From Schlesneria paludicola DSM 18645 (GTDB taxonomy: Bacteria; Planctomycetota; Planctomycetia; Planctomycetales; Planctomycetaceae), in contig CAMBQP010000003.1 of NCBI GenBank assembly GCA_945869955.1, forward strand, positions 1-64,000: a stretch of 64,000 bases of DNA. The letters are read 5' to 3'. Position 1 is the first letter of the stretch. Each line of letters starts with the position of its first letter. Shown piece after piece: positions 17,614 through 26,745 of this stretch. Under the pieces are notes generated by a model that was not told where the DNA came from, made no database searches, and worked only from the letters and a program-made list of their open reading frames with translations. The position numbers were made by a program, and so were the translations under genes.

Positions 17614-19299
17614 TTACTTCTTTCGTTCGTAGGTGAAATCGAGTGTTCCTTCGGCAATCGTCAGCGTTTTGATGGCCGTTAACAAGTTGGCACGAGTCGC
17701 CTGATCCGCAGTCAAATTCGGCGGTCCTGATAAGGCGTAAATGGTCAAGTGATAGGTTTTGACGCCGGGGCCTTTCGAGCACATCGGATCATAAGTCGCT
17801 CGTCGTTTATCATTCAGGCCAACCGTTCCGACATTTTTCGAGTTCCGGGCAATTTTTGTCGCATCTGCAGGAATGTCATAAACAACCCAATAAGATTTTT
17901 CCTGGTCTGGAGCGGTATGCCAGAGACTGACTGCAAACGATTTTGTTCCGGCCGGGGCTCCGGTCCATTCGACCGGGGGGGATGCACTGGCCCCATCGCA
18001 GGTGTATTCTGCTAACAGTCTTCCCTGTGCATCGATCGCGGCACTTGTCACCTGCAACTCGGGCAAATCCGTCCGACGTTTGGTCGCTGTTGCTTGCGGC
18101 GGAGCACCCTCGGGCCGCCGATTTTCTCTTCGAGGGGGAGGTGCATCGGGACGTGGTGGAGGATCGCGTCGGTCATTTCGGACACCACCGCGTCGGTTGG
18201 CAGGATACGTTTCACTTTTCGTGACCCCCTCGGGATCAATGAACGTGAACTTAGTCCCCCCATCCGCAGCCACGGCATACGATACAGTCCCCTTTTTGCC
18301 ACGTAACTCGTAAGTGAGCACATAAGAACCCGGTTGACTCTCGACAAAATCGGTGATCTTCGCATCCCGCAGCGGACGACCATCCGGACGGACCGGTTCG
18401 GCTCGAGGCTGAGGATCAACCTGACCACCCCGCTCGGTCACTTCACCATGAAACCCGCCATTCAGATAGGGATAGGTTTTGGTCGCATGATAATGATAGT
18501 TCCCGTTGGCATCCTGATGACCATTGAACGTATCCAGGCCTTTGACCTTTGATCCATCGGGTTCTTCATAGCCGTAGATCGGATAACCATCCAGGGCATA
18601 AGCGATCGGCAACCCTTTCCCAATGGTTTTTTCGAGATGGACCGGAGCGATGTGATAGTGGTAGTCATCGGCTCGTCCGCAGTGACCACCAAATTCATCG
18701 AGTTCGCCGAACAAATATGCATCGTCCCCTCGATTATTCAACGGATTGAAGATCGGAACCCCATTCGCGGCTATCGCAATGGCACCGCGTAAAAACCGGT
18801 TCTTGGCCGATAGAGGTTTTTTCGCAGGGACGGGATGCAGCGGAATTTGCCAAGAGTTTTCACCCGTATAGGGTTGTGGGAGCGGAACTTGCTGTTGCCA
18901 AGCAGTGATTCCCACCATCATGCGATGATCAGGAATCCCTCGCGATTCCACAAAAAAGAATCGCTCGTTCCAGCGAGTTTGAATCCCTCTGGATTTGACG
19001 AATGCTTCGAATGCCCGCGCCATTTCAGGGGCATCGTTCGGATCGGAACGTGATTCCTGGGGGTCCAGCATCGCCAGCAGCCGTGGAAAATCTTCCGCCT
19101 CCAGAGGCAGTCCCAGCATCATCACCTCTTCTTCTTCCTGGTCCTCGTCCGGTTGGTGTTCCTTGACCGCAAAATGTGAATGTCCTGGGTGCCCCCAGAC
19201 CAATGCTGCGGTTCCCCCGCAGATCAGCATCGCCCACGAAAAAAACGGGATCATTCCACGGAAATACTGCTGCTGTTCGACCTGGCCCACTGACAACAT
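17614..19299 (-). CDS. YHYH domain and PEBP (YbhB/YbcL-like) fusion protein
   Basis: This 561-residue exported or membrane-anchored protein has a hydrophobic segment near residues 16-35 followed by an acidic stretch (DEDQEEEE). The central part is a YHYH domain, with DYHYHIAP (about residue 213), LDGYPIYGY and GNYHYHATKTYPYLNGGFHG (about 266). A Pro/Arg linker (about 365-403) leads to a phosphatidylethanolamine-binding-protein-like domain with ASASPPVEWTGAPAGTKSFAVSLWH and YDIPADATKIARNS. The His-rich motifs suggest metal binding, but neither domain has a settled role here. ATG 19299 follows AAGGAGG at good spacing, while TTG 19317 is unlikely. Confidence 0.82.
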   Translation of the reverse strand: MLSVGQVEQQQYFRGMIPFFSWAMLICGGTAALVWGHPGHSHFAVKEHQPDEDQEEEEVMMLGLPLEAEDFPRLLAMLDPQESRSDPNDAPEMARAFEAFVKSRGIQTRWNERFFFVESRGIPDHRMMVGITAWQQQVPLPQPYTGENSWQIPLHPVPAKKPLSAKNRFLRGAIAIAANGVPIFNPLNNRGDDAYLFGELDEFGGHCGRADDYHYHIAPVHLEKTIGKGLPIAYALDGYPIYGYEEPDGSKVKGLDTFNGHQDANGNYHYHATKTYPYLNGGFHGEVTERGGQVDPQPRAEPVRPDGRPLRDAKITDFVESQPGSYVLTYELRGKKGTVSYAVAADGGTKFTFIDPEGVTKSETYPANRRGGVRNDRRDPPPRPDAPPPRRENRRPEGAPPQATATKRRTDLPELQVTSAAIDAQGRLLAEYTCDGASASPPVEWTGAPAGTKSFAVSLWHTAPDQEKSYWVVYDIPADATKIARNSKNVGTVGLNDKRRATYDPMCSKGPGVKTYHLTIYALSGPPNLTADQATRANLLTAIKTLTIAEGTLDFTYERKK

Positions 19300-19473
19300 G
19301 TTTCCCTCCTTCACCAAGGGTCACAGCGGAACACTGGAAACCGCCGCGGATTTCCACTTTTTCACCACGATTTGGCAAAAATTTACAGATCTCGCCCCGC
19401 AGACGGCGGGGCTCAATCTGTCTGAACACTCATGCAGTGAGAAAGTTGCGAAAAAAAACAAATTCCGGGGAAT

Positions 19474-19896
19474 TCAGATCTCGCCATGCAGCGTCAGAAT
19501 GAGCGAACGCTGTCCACCATGATTTCGATGTTCACAGAGATAAATCCCCTGCCAGGTCCCCAATGCCGGGCGGCCGTCGGTAATGGGGATGGTCAGCGAA
19601 CTTCCCAACAGCGCCGATTTCACATGAGCCGGCATGTCATCTGGCCCCTCGCACGTGTGTACAAACGGAAATCCCTCGGGAACGAGAGCATTCAATGCCG
19701 ACTCCAGATCGACCGGAACATCCGGGTCGGCGTTCTCGTTAATCGAAAGCGAGGCCGACGTATGCTGGATAAAGATGTGCAGTAATCCGATCCGGATGGA
19801 CCCCAATTCCGGCACGGCTCGCAACACCTGCGGCGTGATCAGATGAAAACCCCGGCGAAAAGAAGGAAGAAGCAGTTGTTTCTGGTGCCATCCCAT
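19474..19896 (-). CDS. YjbQ family protein (secondary thiamine-phosphate synthase type)
   Basis: This 140-residue protein is full length for the UPF0047/YjbQ family. Conserved blocks are FIQHTSASLSINENADPDVPVDLE, EGPDDMPAHVKSALLGSSLTIPI and LGTWQGIYLCEHRNHGGQRSLILTLHG. The His and Asp residues in these blocks form the family's metal/ligand site. Some members show weak thiamine-phosphate synthase activity, but the physiological role is unresolved. It has no signal peptide and is probably a single gene. Confidence 0.92.
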   Translation of the reverse strand: MGWHQKQLLLPSFRRGFHLITPQVLRAVPELGSIRIGLLHIFIQHTSASLSINENADPDVPVDLESALNALVPEGFPFVHTCEGPDDMPAHVKSALLGSSLTIPITDGRPALGTWQGIYLCEHRNHGGQRSLILTLHGEI

Positions 19897-19941
19897 GAGT
19901 TTACCCTGATATCAACAGTTCGGAGTACCCGCTCGGGGGGC

Positions 19942-20418
19942 TCATCGAACCCACTCGACAGGTGGATCCAGTCTTGCAACATTGATGTGGATGGATTCGA
20001 GAATCTCTCGCACCTGTTCCATGGGGAGTCCCTCATCAAGAGCCCACAGCATGACTTCCAGGTTTTCGATTACGGGACGATGCCCCCGTTTCATCATTTC
20101 CAGAATGGTCATTGCCAACGAATCATTTTCCAGGATTCGTCGCGTCATTTTTGCAAAATCGTCGCGAGAAAACTCGAACCAGCAACGAACCCCTTCGATG
20201 TGCTCGATTCGTCTTAACCGACAAAAGGGCAACCAAAATCGCTTGATCCAGTCCGCTTCGGCGGCCCGCCCCAAATCTCGTTTCGCTTTTTCACTTTCGA
20301 TCCAACGATGTCGCTGGACTTCTTCCCAGGCGAGCGGTAACAGGCTGGAAACCTCGGTCCCCAGCCATCGCTGGTCGGGATCGGAATCACCAGCGATGGT
20401 GTCGGATTGCAATGGCAT
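19942..20418 (-). CDS. Conserved hypothetical protein, 158 residues
   Basis: I do not recognise a family. The start at 20418 is chosen because TGAGGA precedes it; the frame is open for 44 further codons with an unconvincing sequence. The protein is soluble and rich in charged and aromatic residues, with a helical look (LPLAWEEVQRHRWIESEKAKRDLG, residues 28-51). A C-terminal part, GHRPVIENLEVMLWALDEGLPMEQV, resembles a small helical bundle. It lies 45 bases before yjbQ on the same strand, so the two may be co-transcribed. Confidence 0.6.
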   Translation of the reverse strand: MPLQSDTIAGDSDPDQRWLGTEVSSLLPLAWEEVQRHRWIESEKAKRDLGRAAEADWIKRFWLPFCRLRRIEHIEGVRCWFEFSRDDFAKMTRRILENDSLAMTILEMMKRGHRPVIENLEVMLWALDEGLPMEQVREILESIHINVARLDPPVEWVR

Positions 20419-20800
20419 TAACGATTCCTCAGCGACGATTAGTCCAAGGCTTCCCCATTTCGCATTCGCGAATCTGCATACAATAGTAGAGGGTCTTATT
20501 TCAAATGCAACGGCGCCTCGCGTTTTGGCTGAAGGGAACCGAACAATCACGGGCTGTCAAATCTCTTCGTTTCCCCCCTGCCCCCCATTGACTGAGCCCA
20601 TCGGGCATTTTCCTTGTGGCTCGATCCGTCTGGCTCGGTGGGGAAATTCGTAATGCCATTCGGTGATCCACAAAAAACTTGATACCCGACGGCTTGTGAA
20701 ATGCCTCAGTTTCGCGTTGAATAGGTGTTGTTGAGCCATTGGATGAGGCTTGCTGCAAAACGCTTTTACAACTGATGATACTGGAAGGACTACGGACGCG

Positions 20801-22285
20801 ATGGAGATTCGCCGCACCGACAAACCTTTAACCCAAGTGGAAGCCGACTGGCTGATCGTTCCCGTGATCGAATCGGCAGAACTAACAGGGCCATTGACGT
20901 TGTTAGATCAGGCGTTGTCCGGAACGTTGACTCGGCTCAAGTCCCTCGGCGACCTGACCGGAAAACTCGCCTCCACGGTGATGCTTCGTGGCGTGGTGGG
21001 AATTGGAGCCCCTCGTCTGCTGTTCGTTGGACTGGGAACAGCCCAAGAAATCAGCACGGCTCGAATTGATAAAGCGCTGATGACTGCCACTCGAGCGATT
21101 GCGGATAAACCCAACACGAAGGTCGCGATCCTCGTTCCCACCGATCCCCTGGGGGCCGTCTCGACGGTAGGATTCATTGCATCGGCCGCCGCCAGTGGCC
21201 AGATTGGTTCACTGGGGCAGGATCTGTTCCGGACGGAACGAAGTCGCCATCCCTTCACCAGCCTGACTCTGATCACCGCCAACACTCCTGAAGCCGAAGC
21301 GGCGATCGAACTTGGGCGAATTATGGGACAGGCGATCAATCTCACTCGCGATCTCGTCAATCGTCCACCGCAAGAAATCACGCCGCTGGGATTTGCCAAA
21401 CGGGCCGAAGCGGTCGCCCAGGAATTTGGCCTGCGTTTTGAAATGCTGGATCAGACACGACTCCAGCAGGAGCACATGGGATCGCTGCTCGCTGTGGCAC
21501 AGGGTAGTCCGCAACCTCCGTGTATGGTGATCGTCGAACACAATGGGGGAGGCCCCAACGGTCCGCGTCTGGCTCTCGTGGGAAAGGGGGTGACCTTCGA
21601 CAGCGGTGGCCTCTCGTTAAAGCCGACCGATGGTATGCTGACCATGAAATGCGATATGGCCGGAGCGGCCACAGTACTCGGTGCCATGACCGCCATCGCC
21701 CGACTCAATCTCCCCGTAAACGTCGTGGGCTACATGGGTCTGGTCGAAAACATGATTGGTGGTAATGCGTTCAAGCTGGGTGATATCCTCACCGCCCGGA
21801 ATGGTGTCACCATCGAAGTGTTAAATACCGACGCCGAAGGGCGACTGGTCCTGGCCGATGTGCTCAGTTACGCAGTGGATGCGGGAGTTGATCGAATCGT
21901 CGATCTCGCCACTTTGACGGGTGCCTGCGTCGTGGCATTGGGCGAAGATGTCTCGGGAGCCTTCACCAACGATCAACGCTGGTGCGATACCCTCCTCGCT
22001 GCGGCGAAAACGACGGGTGAAGATGTCTGGCAACTGCCGATGTGGGATTCTTACGAAGACCTGATCAAGGGAGACATTGGCGATATCAAGAACACCGGCG
22101 GACGCTGGGGGGGTGCGATCACCGCCGCACGCTTCCTGCAGCATTTTGTCGGCAAAAAGCCGTGGGTTCATCTCGACATCGCCGGCCCAGCCTTTGCTTC
22201 ATCCAATAAACCCCATCGCGAAGCAGGTGCCACCGGTCACATGGTCAAAACGCTGGTGGAACTGGCTCGTCGCTTTGGAGTCTGA
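20801..22285 (+). CDS. pepA: Leucyl aminopeptidase (M17)
   Basis: This 494-residue cytosolic metallopeptidase removes N-terminal residues from peptides using two metal ions. The catalytic domain shows VGKGVTFDSGGLSLKP (metal Lys and Asp), MKCDMAGAATVLG, and the signature NTDAEGRLVLADVL with its Asp, Glu and Arg. The N-terminal macro-like domain spans about residues 1-170. The frame is open from 20750, but ATG 20801 (MEIRRTDK) matches the usual start and has GGAAGGAC upstream. It stands alone before hisH, 131 bases away. Confidence 0.95.
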   Translation: MEIRRTDKPLTQVEADWLIVPVIESAELTGPLTLLDQALSGTLTRLKSLGDLTGKLASTVMLRGVVGIGAPRLLFVGLGTAQEISTARIDKALMTATRAIADKPNTKVAILVPTDPLGAVSTVGFIASAAASGQIGSLGQDLFRTERSRHPFTSLTLITANTPEAEAAIELGRIMGQAINLTRDLVNRPPQEITPLGFAKRAEAVAQEFGLRFEMLDQTRLQQEHMGSLLAVAQGSPQPPCMVIVEHNGGGPNGPRLALVGKGVTFDSGGLSLKPTDGMLTMKCDMAGAATVLGAMTAIARLNLPVNVVGYMGLVENMIGGNAFKLGDILTARNGVTIEVLNTDAEGRLVLADVLSYAVDAGVDRIVDLATLTGACVVALGEDVSGAFTNDQRWCDTLLAAAKTTGEDVWQLPMWDSYEDLIKGDIGDIKNTGGRWGGAITAARFLQHFVGKKPWVHLDIAGPAFASSNKPHREAGATGHMVKTLVELARRFGV

Positions 22286-22416
22286 ACCTTGGTGGCGATG
22301 GGCCTGTCGGATTCATGGGCCGACCAGATCGGTAACAAGTCTCACCGATCCCTTTGGCCTGTGTCCCTGTCCCTTGAACTGAACCTCACTTTTTTCTTTT
22401 GCGACAACCATCGAAT

Positions 22417-23022
22417 ATGATCCGAATCGTCGACTATGGCATGGGCAATCTTCGCAGCGTCCAAAAGGGGTTCGAGAAACTCGGGATTGCCGCCGAGATT
22501 GTCACGCAGCCTGAACAGATTGCCGCAGCAGACCAACTGGTCCTCCCTGGGGTCGGAGCCTTCCGCGATGCGATCCATGAATTGCAGCGTCTGGAACTGG
22601 TCGAGCCGATTCGTGAACATATTCGTCGTGACAAACCCTTTCTGGGAATTTGTCTGGGACTGCAGTTGCTGTTTGATGTGAGCCACGAAGAGGGTGAATG
22701 GCAGGGACTGGGCGTTTTGGCGGGGGATGTCGTGCGGTTCCCCGTCATCGCCGACCTGAAAGTTCCCCACATGGGCTGGAATACGCTCAACCGGACGGGT
22801 GAAAGCCCCCTCTTGCAGGGGGTTCCGCAAGAAGCTTCGGTCTACTTTGTGCATAGCTATTATGTTCGCCCCCTGGACGAGTCTGTGATTGCAGCCAGAA
22901 CGGACTATGGAATACCCTTTGTCTCGATGGTCGCACGCGGTAACCTGTTCGCAACGCAGTTTCACCCAGAGAAAAGTCAAAAGGTGGGGCTAAAACTACT
23001 GGAAAACTTTGCTACGCGCTAA
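22417..23022 (+). CDS. hisH: Imidazole glycerol phosphate synthase, glutaminase subunit HisH
   Basis: This 201-residue class I glutamine amidotransferase feeds ammonia to HisF in histidine biosynthesis. [15 protein letters not shown] opens the protein. The oxyanion strand is VLPGVGAF, the nucleophile Cys is in [12 protein letters not shown], and the His/Glu pair is in ATQFHPEKS. The start at ATG 22417 matches the family; a TTG at 22399 in frame is rejected. No other his gene is adjacent, so histidine genes appear dispersed. The following MFS gene starts 44 bases downstream. Confidence 0.95.
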   Translation: MIRIVDYGMGNLRSVQKGFEKLGIAAEIVTQPEQIAAADQLVLPGVGAFRDAIHELQRLELVEPIREHIRRDKPFLGICLGLQLLFDVSHEEGEWQGLGVLAGDVVRFPVIADLKVPHMGWNTLNRTGESPLLQGVPQEASVYFVHSYYVRPLDESVIAARTDYGIPFVSMVARGNLFATQFHPEKSQKVGLKLLENFATR

Positions 23023-23065
23023 GCCGCCGAATTCCCCCCCCAGCTCTTTTCAAGAAATTGGCCGC

Positions 23066-24340
23066 ATGACAACAGAGCCCCGCTCGCAATCATTCTGGAC
23101 GTGGTGGATTTGCGGATTGCTGCTCTGTGCAAGTACGATCAACTACATGGATCGCCAGACCTTGTCGACGGTCTCGGTCCGGATCACCGACGAATTCAAA
23201 ATCAACGACTCGCAGTACGGTGCGCTGGAAATGGTTTTCGGCTTGGCATTCGCCTCGGGGGCGATGGTTTTCGGCACCATCGCGGATCGGATCAACATCC
23301 GCTGGCTCTACCCCATTGTGCTGCTGCTCTGGTCCTTGATGGGATTTCTCACCGGATTTGTCGAGACGTATTTCGCGTTGTTAATGTGCCGGATGTTTCT
23401 TGGTTTGTTTGAAGCAGGCCATTGGCCCTGCGGTCTGATTACGACGCAACGACTCCTTTCACCGGAAAATCGGACGCTGGGGAATAGTGTTCTGCAGGGA
23501 GGAACGGCGATCGGAGCGTGTATCACTCCGCTGATCATGATGTATTTTCTGACCAATGAAGACGGTAACCCGACCAATGTACCGGGCAGCTGGCGTCCCG
23601 CCTTTCAGATCATTGCGGCGGTGGGTTCGATTTGGGCAGTACTTTGGATTTGCTCGACACGGTCTGAAGATTTGGCCCCCCGGCCACGCGAAAAATCTGC
23701 ACCCGGAGAACCGGATCCCCAACAACAAAGTGAGACGTTTTTCTCGGCAATTTTCACCTGGAAATTTCTGGCACTGGTGGTAACAGTGATTTGCATCAAC
23801 GCCTGCTGGCAACTCTTCCGCGCCTGGATGCCGAAATTTCTGCAGACGGGTCGAGGATACCCCGAACAATCGATGCTGGGTTTCATGTTTTTCTATCATC
23901 TCGCGACCGAGGCAGGGTGCTTGTCCGCCGGCTTGATAACCCGGTTGCTGTTTCAGTCGGGCATCAGTGTTCATCGGTCGCGCATGATCGCTTTTGGAAT
24001 TTGCGCCGCGCTGGTCGCCACTGGCGGACTGATTCCCTGGCTTCCCGCTGGAGATCGCCTGTTTGCCGTGTTGATGATGGTCGCATTTGGTTCACTGGGC
24101 CTCTTCCCTTGCTATTACTCGTTTGCTCAAGAGGTTTCGTCGCAACATCTGGGAAAAGTTTCCGGGTTGCTTGGTACGATTGCCTGGGTGACAACCTCGC
24201 CCCTGCAAATGGTTTTTGGGCGATACATTGATCAAACAAAATCCTTTGATCTTGGGATGGCGCTCTGTTGTGGGTTGCCGCTCGTGGCTTGGCTGGTTCT
24301 TTTCACCATCTGGCCTGCCCCAAGGCCCGTGACCGAGTAA
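23066..24340 (+). CDS. MFS transporter, anion:cation symporter (ExuT-like) type
   Basis: This 424-residue membrane protein has about 12 hydrophobic segments. Early landmarks NYMDRQTLSTVSVRITDEF and GTIADRINIRW (loop 2-3 signature) match the ACS subfamily that carries hexuronates and related organic acids. FEAGHWPCGLITTQRL and NSVLQGGTAIGACITP lie in helices 4-5, and a charged central loop (about 205-235) separates the halves. The substrate cannot be told from sequence. ATG 23066 is favoured over the frame start at 23009, which overlaps hisH. Linkage to hisH is probably only positional. Confidence 0.87.
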   Translation: MTTEPRSQSFWTWWICGLLLCASTINYMDRQTLSTVSVRITDEFKINDSQYGALEMVFGLAFASGAMVFGTIADRINIRWLYPIVLLLWSLMGFLTGFVETYFALLMCRMFLGLFEAGHWPCGLITTQRLLSPENRTLGNSVLQGGTAIGACITPLIMMYFLTNEDGNPTNVPGSWRPAFQIIAAVGSIWAVLWICSTRSEDLAPRPREKSAPGEPDPQQQSETFFSAIFTWKFLALVVTVICINACWQLFRAWMPKFLQTGRGYPEQSMLGFMFFYHLATEAGCLSAGLITRLLFQSGISVHRSRMIAFGICAALVATGGLIPWLPAGDRLFAVLMMVAFGSLGLFPCYYSFAQEVSSQHLGKVSGLLGTIAWVTTSPLQMVFGRYIDQTKSFDLGMALCCGLPLVAWLVLFTIWPAPRPVTE

Positions 24341-24459
24341 ATCCCCGCGAAAACGTTGCTGACAGCCGTCTGGGCTGCTTCGACCAGAGAAGGGACCACA
24401 GATGGTGACACAGGATCTTTGCAAATTCCCGGAACGCGTTTGCTTGCGAGAACTGAATC

Positions 24460-24909
24460 ATGGCTTCTGAAACCGTTGGCCGGCCAATGGAAATTTTGTT
24501 GGTCGAGGACAGCCTGATGTTTGCCCGGATCGCGATTGGGGCGCTCTCACGGGGCCAGATTCAGCACCGCTTGACTTGGCTCAGCGACGGCCTGGAGGCA
24601 CTGCATTTCCTGCGGCGCCAGGGGAAATACACCCTCGCACCTCGTCCTGATCTGCTGCTGCTCGACCTTAAGCTTCCCGGAATGGATGGTCAAGAACTGC
24701 TGGAAAGTGTTCGGAGTGACGATCACTTGAAATCCATTCCGGTCGTTGTGATGACCGGTGATGGAGAACAAGCCCAACTGGGTGCTCTGCAAGTCGAAGC
24801 CTTTCTCACCAAACCGCTCGATCTGACAAAATTCATCGAAATCATCCAAAAACTTTCGAGGTTCTGGCAGGCCGATATGGTCCTCCCCTCGGCGGAACCC
24901 ACGGCTTGA
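24460..24909 (+). CDS. Single-domain response regulator (CheY-like)
   Basis: This 149-residue receiver protein has no output domain. The acidic pocket is VEDS (D17), the phosphoacceptor is D69 in LLLLDLKLPGMDG, the switch Thr is in VVVMTGDG and the conserved Lys is K118 in FLTKPLD. The long alpha2-beta3 region (RRQGKYTLAPRPD) is typical of Rcp1/phytochrome-associated regulators. No histidine kinase is encoded nearby, so its partner is unknown. It acts in the cytoplasm, probably as a phosphorelay or protein-interaction switch. Confidence 0.9.
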   Translation: MASETVGRPMEILLVEDSLMFARIAIGALSRGQIQHRLTWLSDGLEALHFLRRQGKYTLAPRPDLLLLDLKLPGMDGQELLESVRSDDHLKSIPVVVMTGDGEQAQLGALQVEAFLTKPLDLTKFIEIIQKLSRFWQADMVLPSAEPTA

Positions 24910-25048
24910 TTGCTCTGCGCCGATCTCGATTCGATTTACCGAAGAGCGTTTTTTACCGATCGCGTTGCGGCCAGCGATCGAAAGCCATAAAGGCTAAGCT
25001 CTCTGTTTTGCCATCGATTCTTGCCATCGATGATGTCATGAGCGGATT
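24910..25048. other. Intergenic sequence with an 11-bp direct repeat
   Basis: No gene is seen. An 11-base direct repeat, TTGCCATCGAT, occurs at 25008-25018 and 25021-25031, just upstream of the IS remnant. It might be a trace of an insertion event, but no matching copy was found on the far side. Confidence 0.4.
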
Positions 25049-25400
25049 TTTTGGATCAATCGACATTTGTCGTTGATGGACGCAGGCGCATACCAACGAA
25101 TTCTTGGTTGTCGATGCGAGTTAGTGGGACTGAGTCGTTCGAGTCTTTACTACGAAGCCGCCACAGAACTACGAAGCGGCCACAGAAACGGAGATCAATG
25201 TTGGTTTGATGTGTTTGACCGACGAGCGTCATTGGGAGTCACGGTATCTGAGAAGTCGTTGGATGAATCGTCTTTTGGCGGCGCGCCGGGCATAAGCAGG
25301 TATCGAGATCAGCATGGATGTTCGAAGCCTTGCCTTGGAAAATAGGTATGTGAACTTTCTATGGCAAAGCCACTGCCGGAAAACCAAAGAGCGGGCGACT
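25049..25400 (+). pseudogene. Degenerate IS3-family OrfB transposase remnant
   Basis: CRCELVGLSRSSLYYEAATE (25106-25165) matches the conserved N-terminal part of IS3-family OrfB. A 19-base near-perfect tandem duplication (25151-25169 and 25170-25188) then shifts the frame. With one copy removed, the frame reads ETEINVGLMCLTDERHW and RSRWMNRLLAARRA, as expected for this family. After a stop, the same frame reads GIEISMDVRSLALENRYVNFLW, which resembles the ISMDGRGRALDN-type segment near the end of OrfB. The stretch that holds most of the DDE core is therefore deleted. No terminal inverted repeats were found. It is clearly inactive. Confidence 0.75.
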
Positions 25401-25435
25401 GGCTGGTGGCCAGTCTCTCAAATTAAATCCATTTT

Positions 25436-25648
25436 TTGGTCTCGAAAACAGAGTTAAACGTACGGATTTTAAACGGATCTCGCGCAAAACTCGCACTCCC
25501 GTCCAGTGTCGTCGAGGGATTCAACGGCAAAGTAAAGCGGATCACCGGGAATGCCTTAGGATTTCGGACATTCAAAGCCATTGAAATCGACTTATACCAC
25601 CTGCTCAGAGGTCTCTCTCAGCCGAAGTTCACCCTCCAATTTTGGTGA
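25436..25648 (+). pseudogene. ISL3-family transposase C-terminal remnant
   Basis: The 70-codon frame ends with SSVVEGFNGKVKRITGNALGFRTFKAIEIDLYHLL and LSQPKFTLQFW. This matches the C-terminal end of ISL3-type (DDE_Tnp_ISL3) transposases, including the catalytic-Glu region VEGFN. The rest of the transposase is missing. The first 20 or so codons do not look like transposase. It lies directly after the IS3 remnant, so this is a hotspot of decayed elements. Confidence 0.7.
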
Positions 25649-26148
25649 GAAGGATTGATGAATACTTCCGGTTCCGCAAGTAATACGAATCAGAAAAAGA
25701 CGCGAATTCGGGAACAACCGACTGAATATTGATGAGTTTAACTACAGTTCATGTTGAATCAAACGTGGCAGCACGCTCGGCCCGCGATGCTCTGTCGCCC
25801 GTTCGATTATGGCTTGCCCTCGCGAAAATAAATCAACCCGAATTCGATCTCTCCAGACCACCCAGATTGTCTTTTGATGTGAGATGGACCCAAATGGAAG
25901 ACTCGCCGGTGAAAACAAGCCTACGTGAATTCTGCGGAAAACCAGCCCACGCCAATCAGGAAAGAGAGGATTTTGGCCACCAACGCTCGCAGGAACGAGC
26001 CAGAAGTTCTATCGCCAAATTCCTGCCATTTATCTCAAGATTACCCGTAGAGCGCGGGGCTTAGGGTTTTCGATCGACCCGACCACCCATTATTTTAGGG
26101 TAAAACCGTAATTTTAGCGGTTTATCACCGATTAAGTCGGCTTACCGC
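25649..26148. other. Non-coding stretch after the IS remnants
   Basis: A 111-codon open frame (25729-26064) is present, but it has no start signal, no recognisable domain and atypical composition, so I do not call it a gene. The base composition becomes A/T-rich towards 26100. This is probably decayed mobile-element or intergenic DNA. Confidence 0.4.
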
Positions 26149-26177
26149 TTGACATTCGTGAATTATCTTGCTTTTAT
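26149..26177 (+). promoter_or_regulatory. Candidate sigma-70 promoter
   Basis: A perfect -35 box TTGACA (26149-26154) is followed after 17 bases by TTTTAT (26172-26177, four of six matches to TATAAT). It would start transcription about 45 bases before the 124-residue gene at 26228. Confidence 0.55.
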
Positions 26178-26227
26178 CATTGCTTGCTGTGTTAATTTTA
26201 CGAGAAGCCCCTTTATGGAGATCCCCG

Positions 26228-26602
26228 ATGGCCAAGAAATCCGCCCCAGCTCACTTCAACATGACGACCGTAATTCGAGAAATCCTGACTGCTAACCCCA
26301 ATGCATCGGCCAAAGAGGCAAATGACGCCATTTTGGAAAAATACCCCACCGCCAAAATCAACAAGAATAGCTTCTCTGTTGCGTTTTATACGGGGCGGAA
26401 AAAGCTGGGGATGAATCCTGCTTCGAACCGTGGTCGCAAAGTCGGCGTGAGAAAGTCCCTTTCAAGCGTGGTCACGTCAGCGGGTGGGCATCGCGTGGAT
26501 CTGGCCATGCTGCACGCAACCGCTAAGTTCCTGAGCGAAGTCGGCGGTGCCGATGCCGCGATTGAAGCGATCAAGCATGTACAGGCCATTCAGGTCAAGT
26601 AA
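26228..26602 (+). CDS. Small hypothetical protein, 124 residues
   Basis: I do not recognise the family. ATG 26228 follows a GGAG and opens MAKKSAPAHFN; the frame is open to 26168 but that part is poor. Residues 10-70 (MTTVIREILTANPNASAKEANDAILEKYPTAKINKNSFSVAFYTGRKKLG) look like a helical, possibly helix-turn-helix-like domain with a basic end. A Gly/Arg/Lys-rich link (NRGRKVGVRKS) leads to a C-terminal helix pair. The basic character suggests nucleic-acid binding, but this is inference. It has a good upstream promoter and sits beside the IS remnants. Confidence 0.7.
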   Translation: MAKKSAPAHFNMTTVIREILTANPNASAKEANDAILEKYPTAKINKNSFSVAFYTGRKKLGMNPASNRGRKVGVRKSLSSVVTSAGGHRVDLAMLHATAKFLSEVGGADAAIEAIKHVQAIQVK

Positions 26603-26745
26603 GTGCTGGCAGATCGAGTCTTTTGAGAAAGCACCGTCTTTCATAAAATGCAACGCGGTTGGTGCGGTGATCGTACTCTCCAATCCAACCGCAGCAGACT
26701 CTTGCAATTGCGGTGATCTTTTCTGACATTTTGGACAGTTTAGCT

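Noticed and set aside
25729-26064. 111-codon frame after the IS remnants
   Set aside because: No ribosome site, no domain, and composition unlike neighbouring genes.
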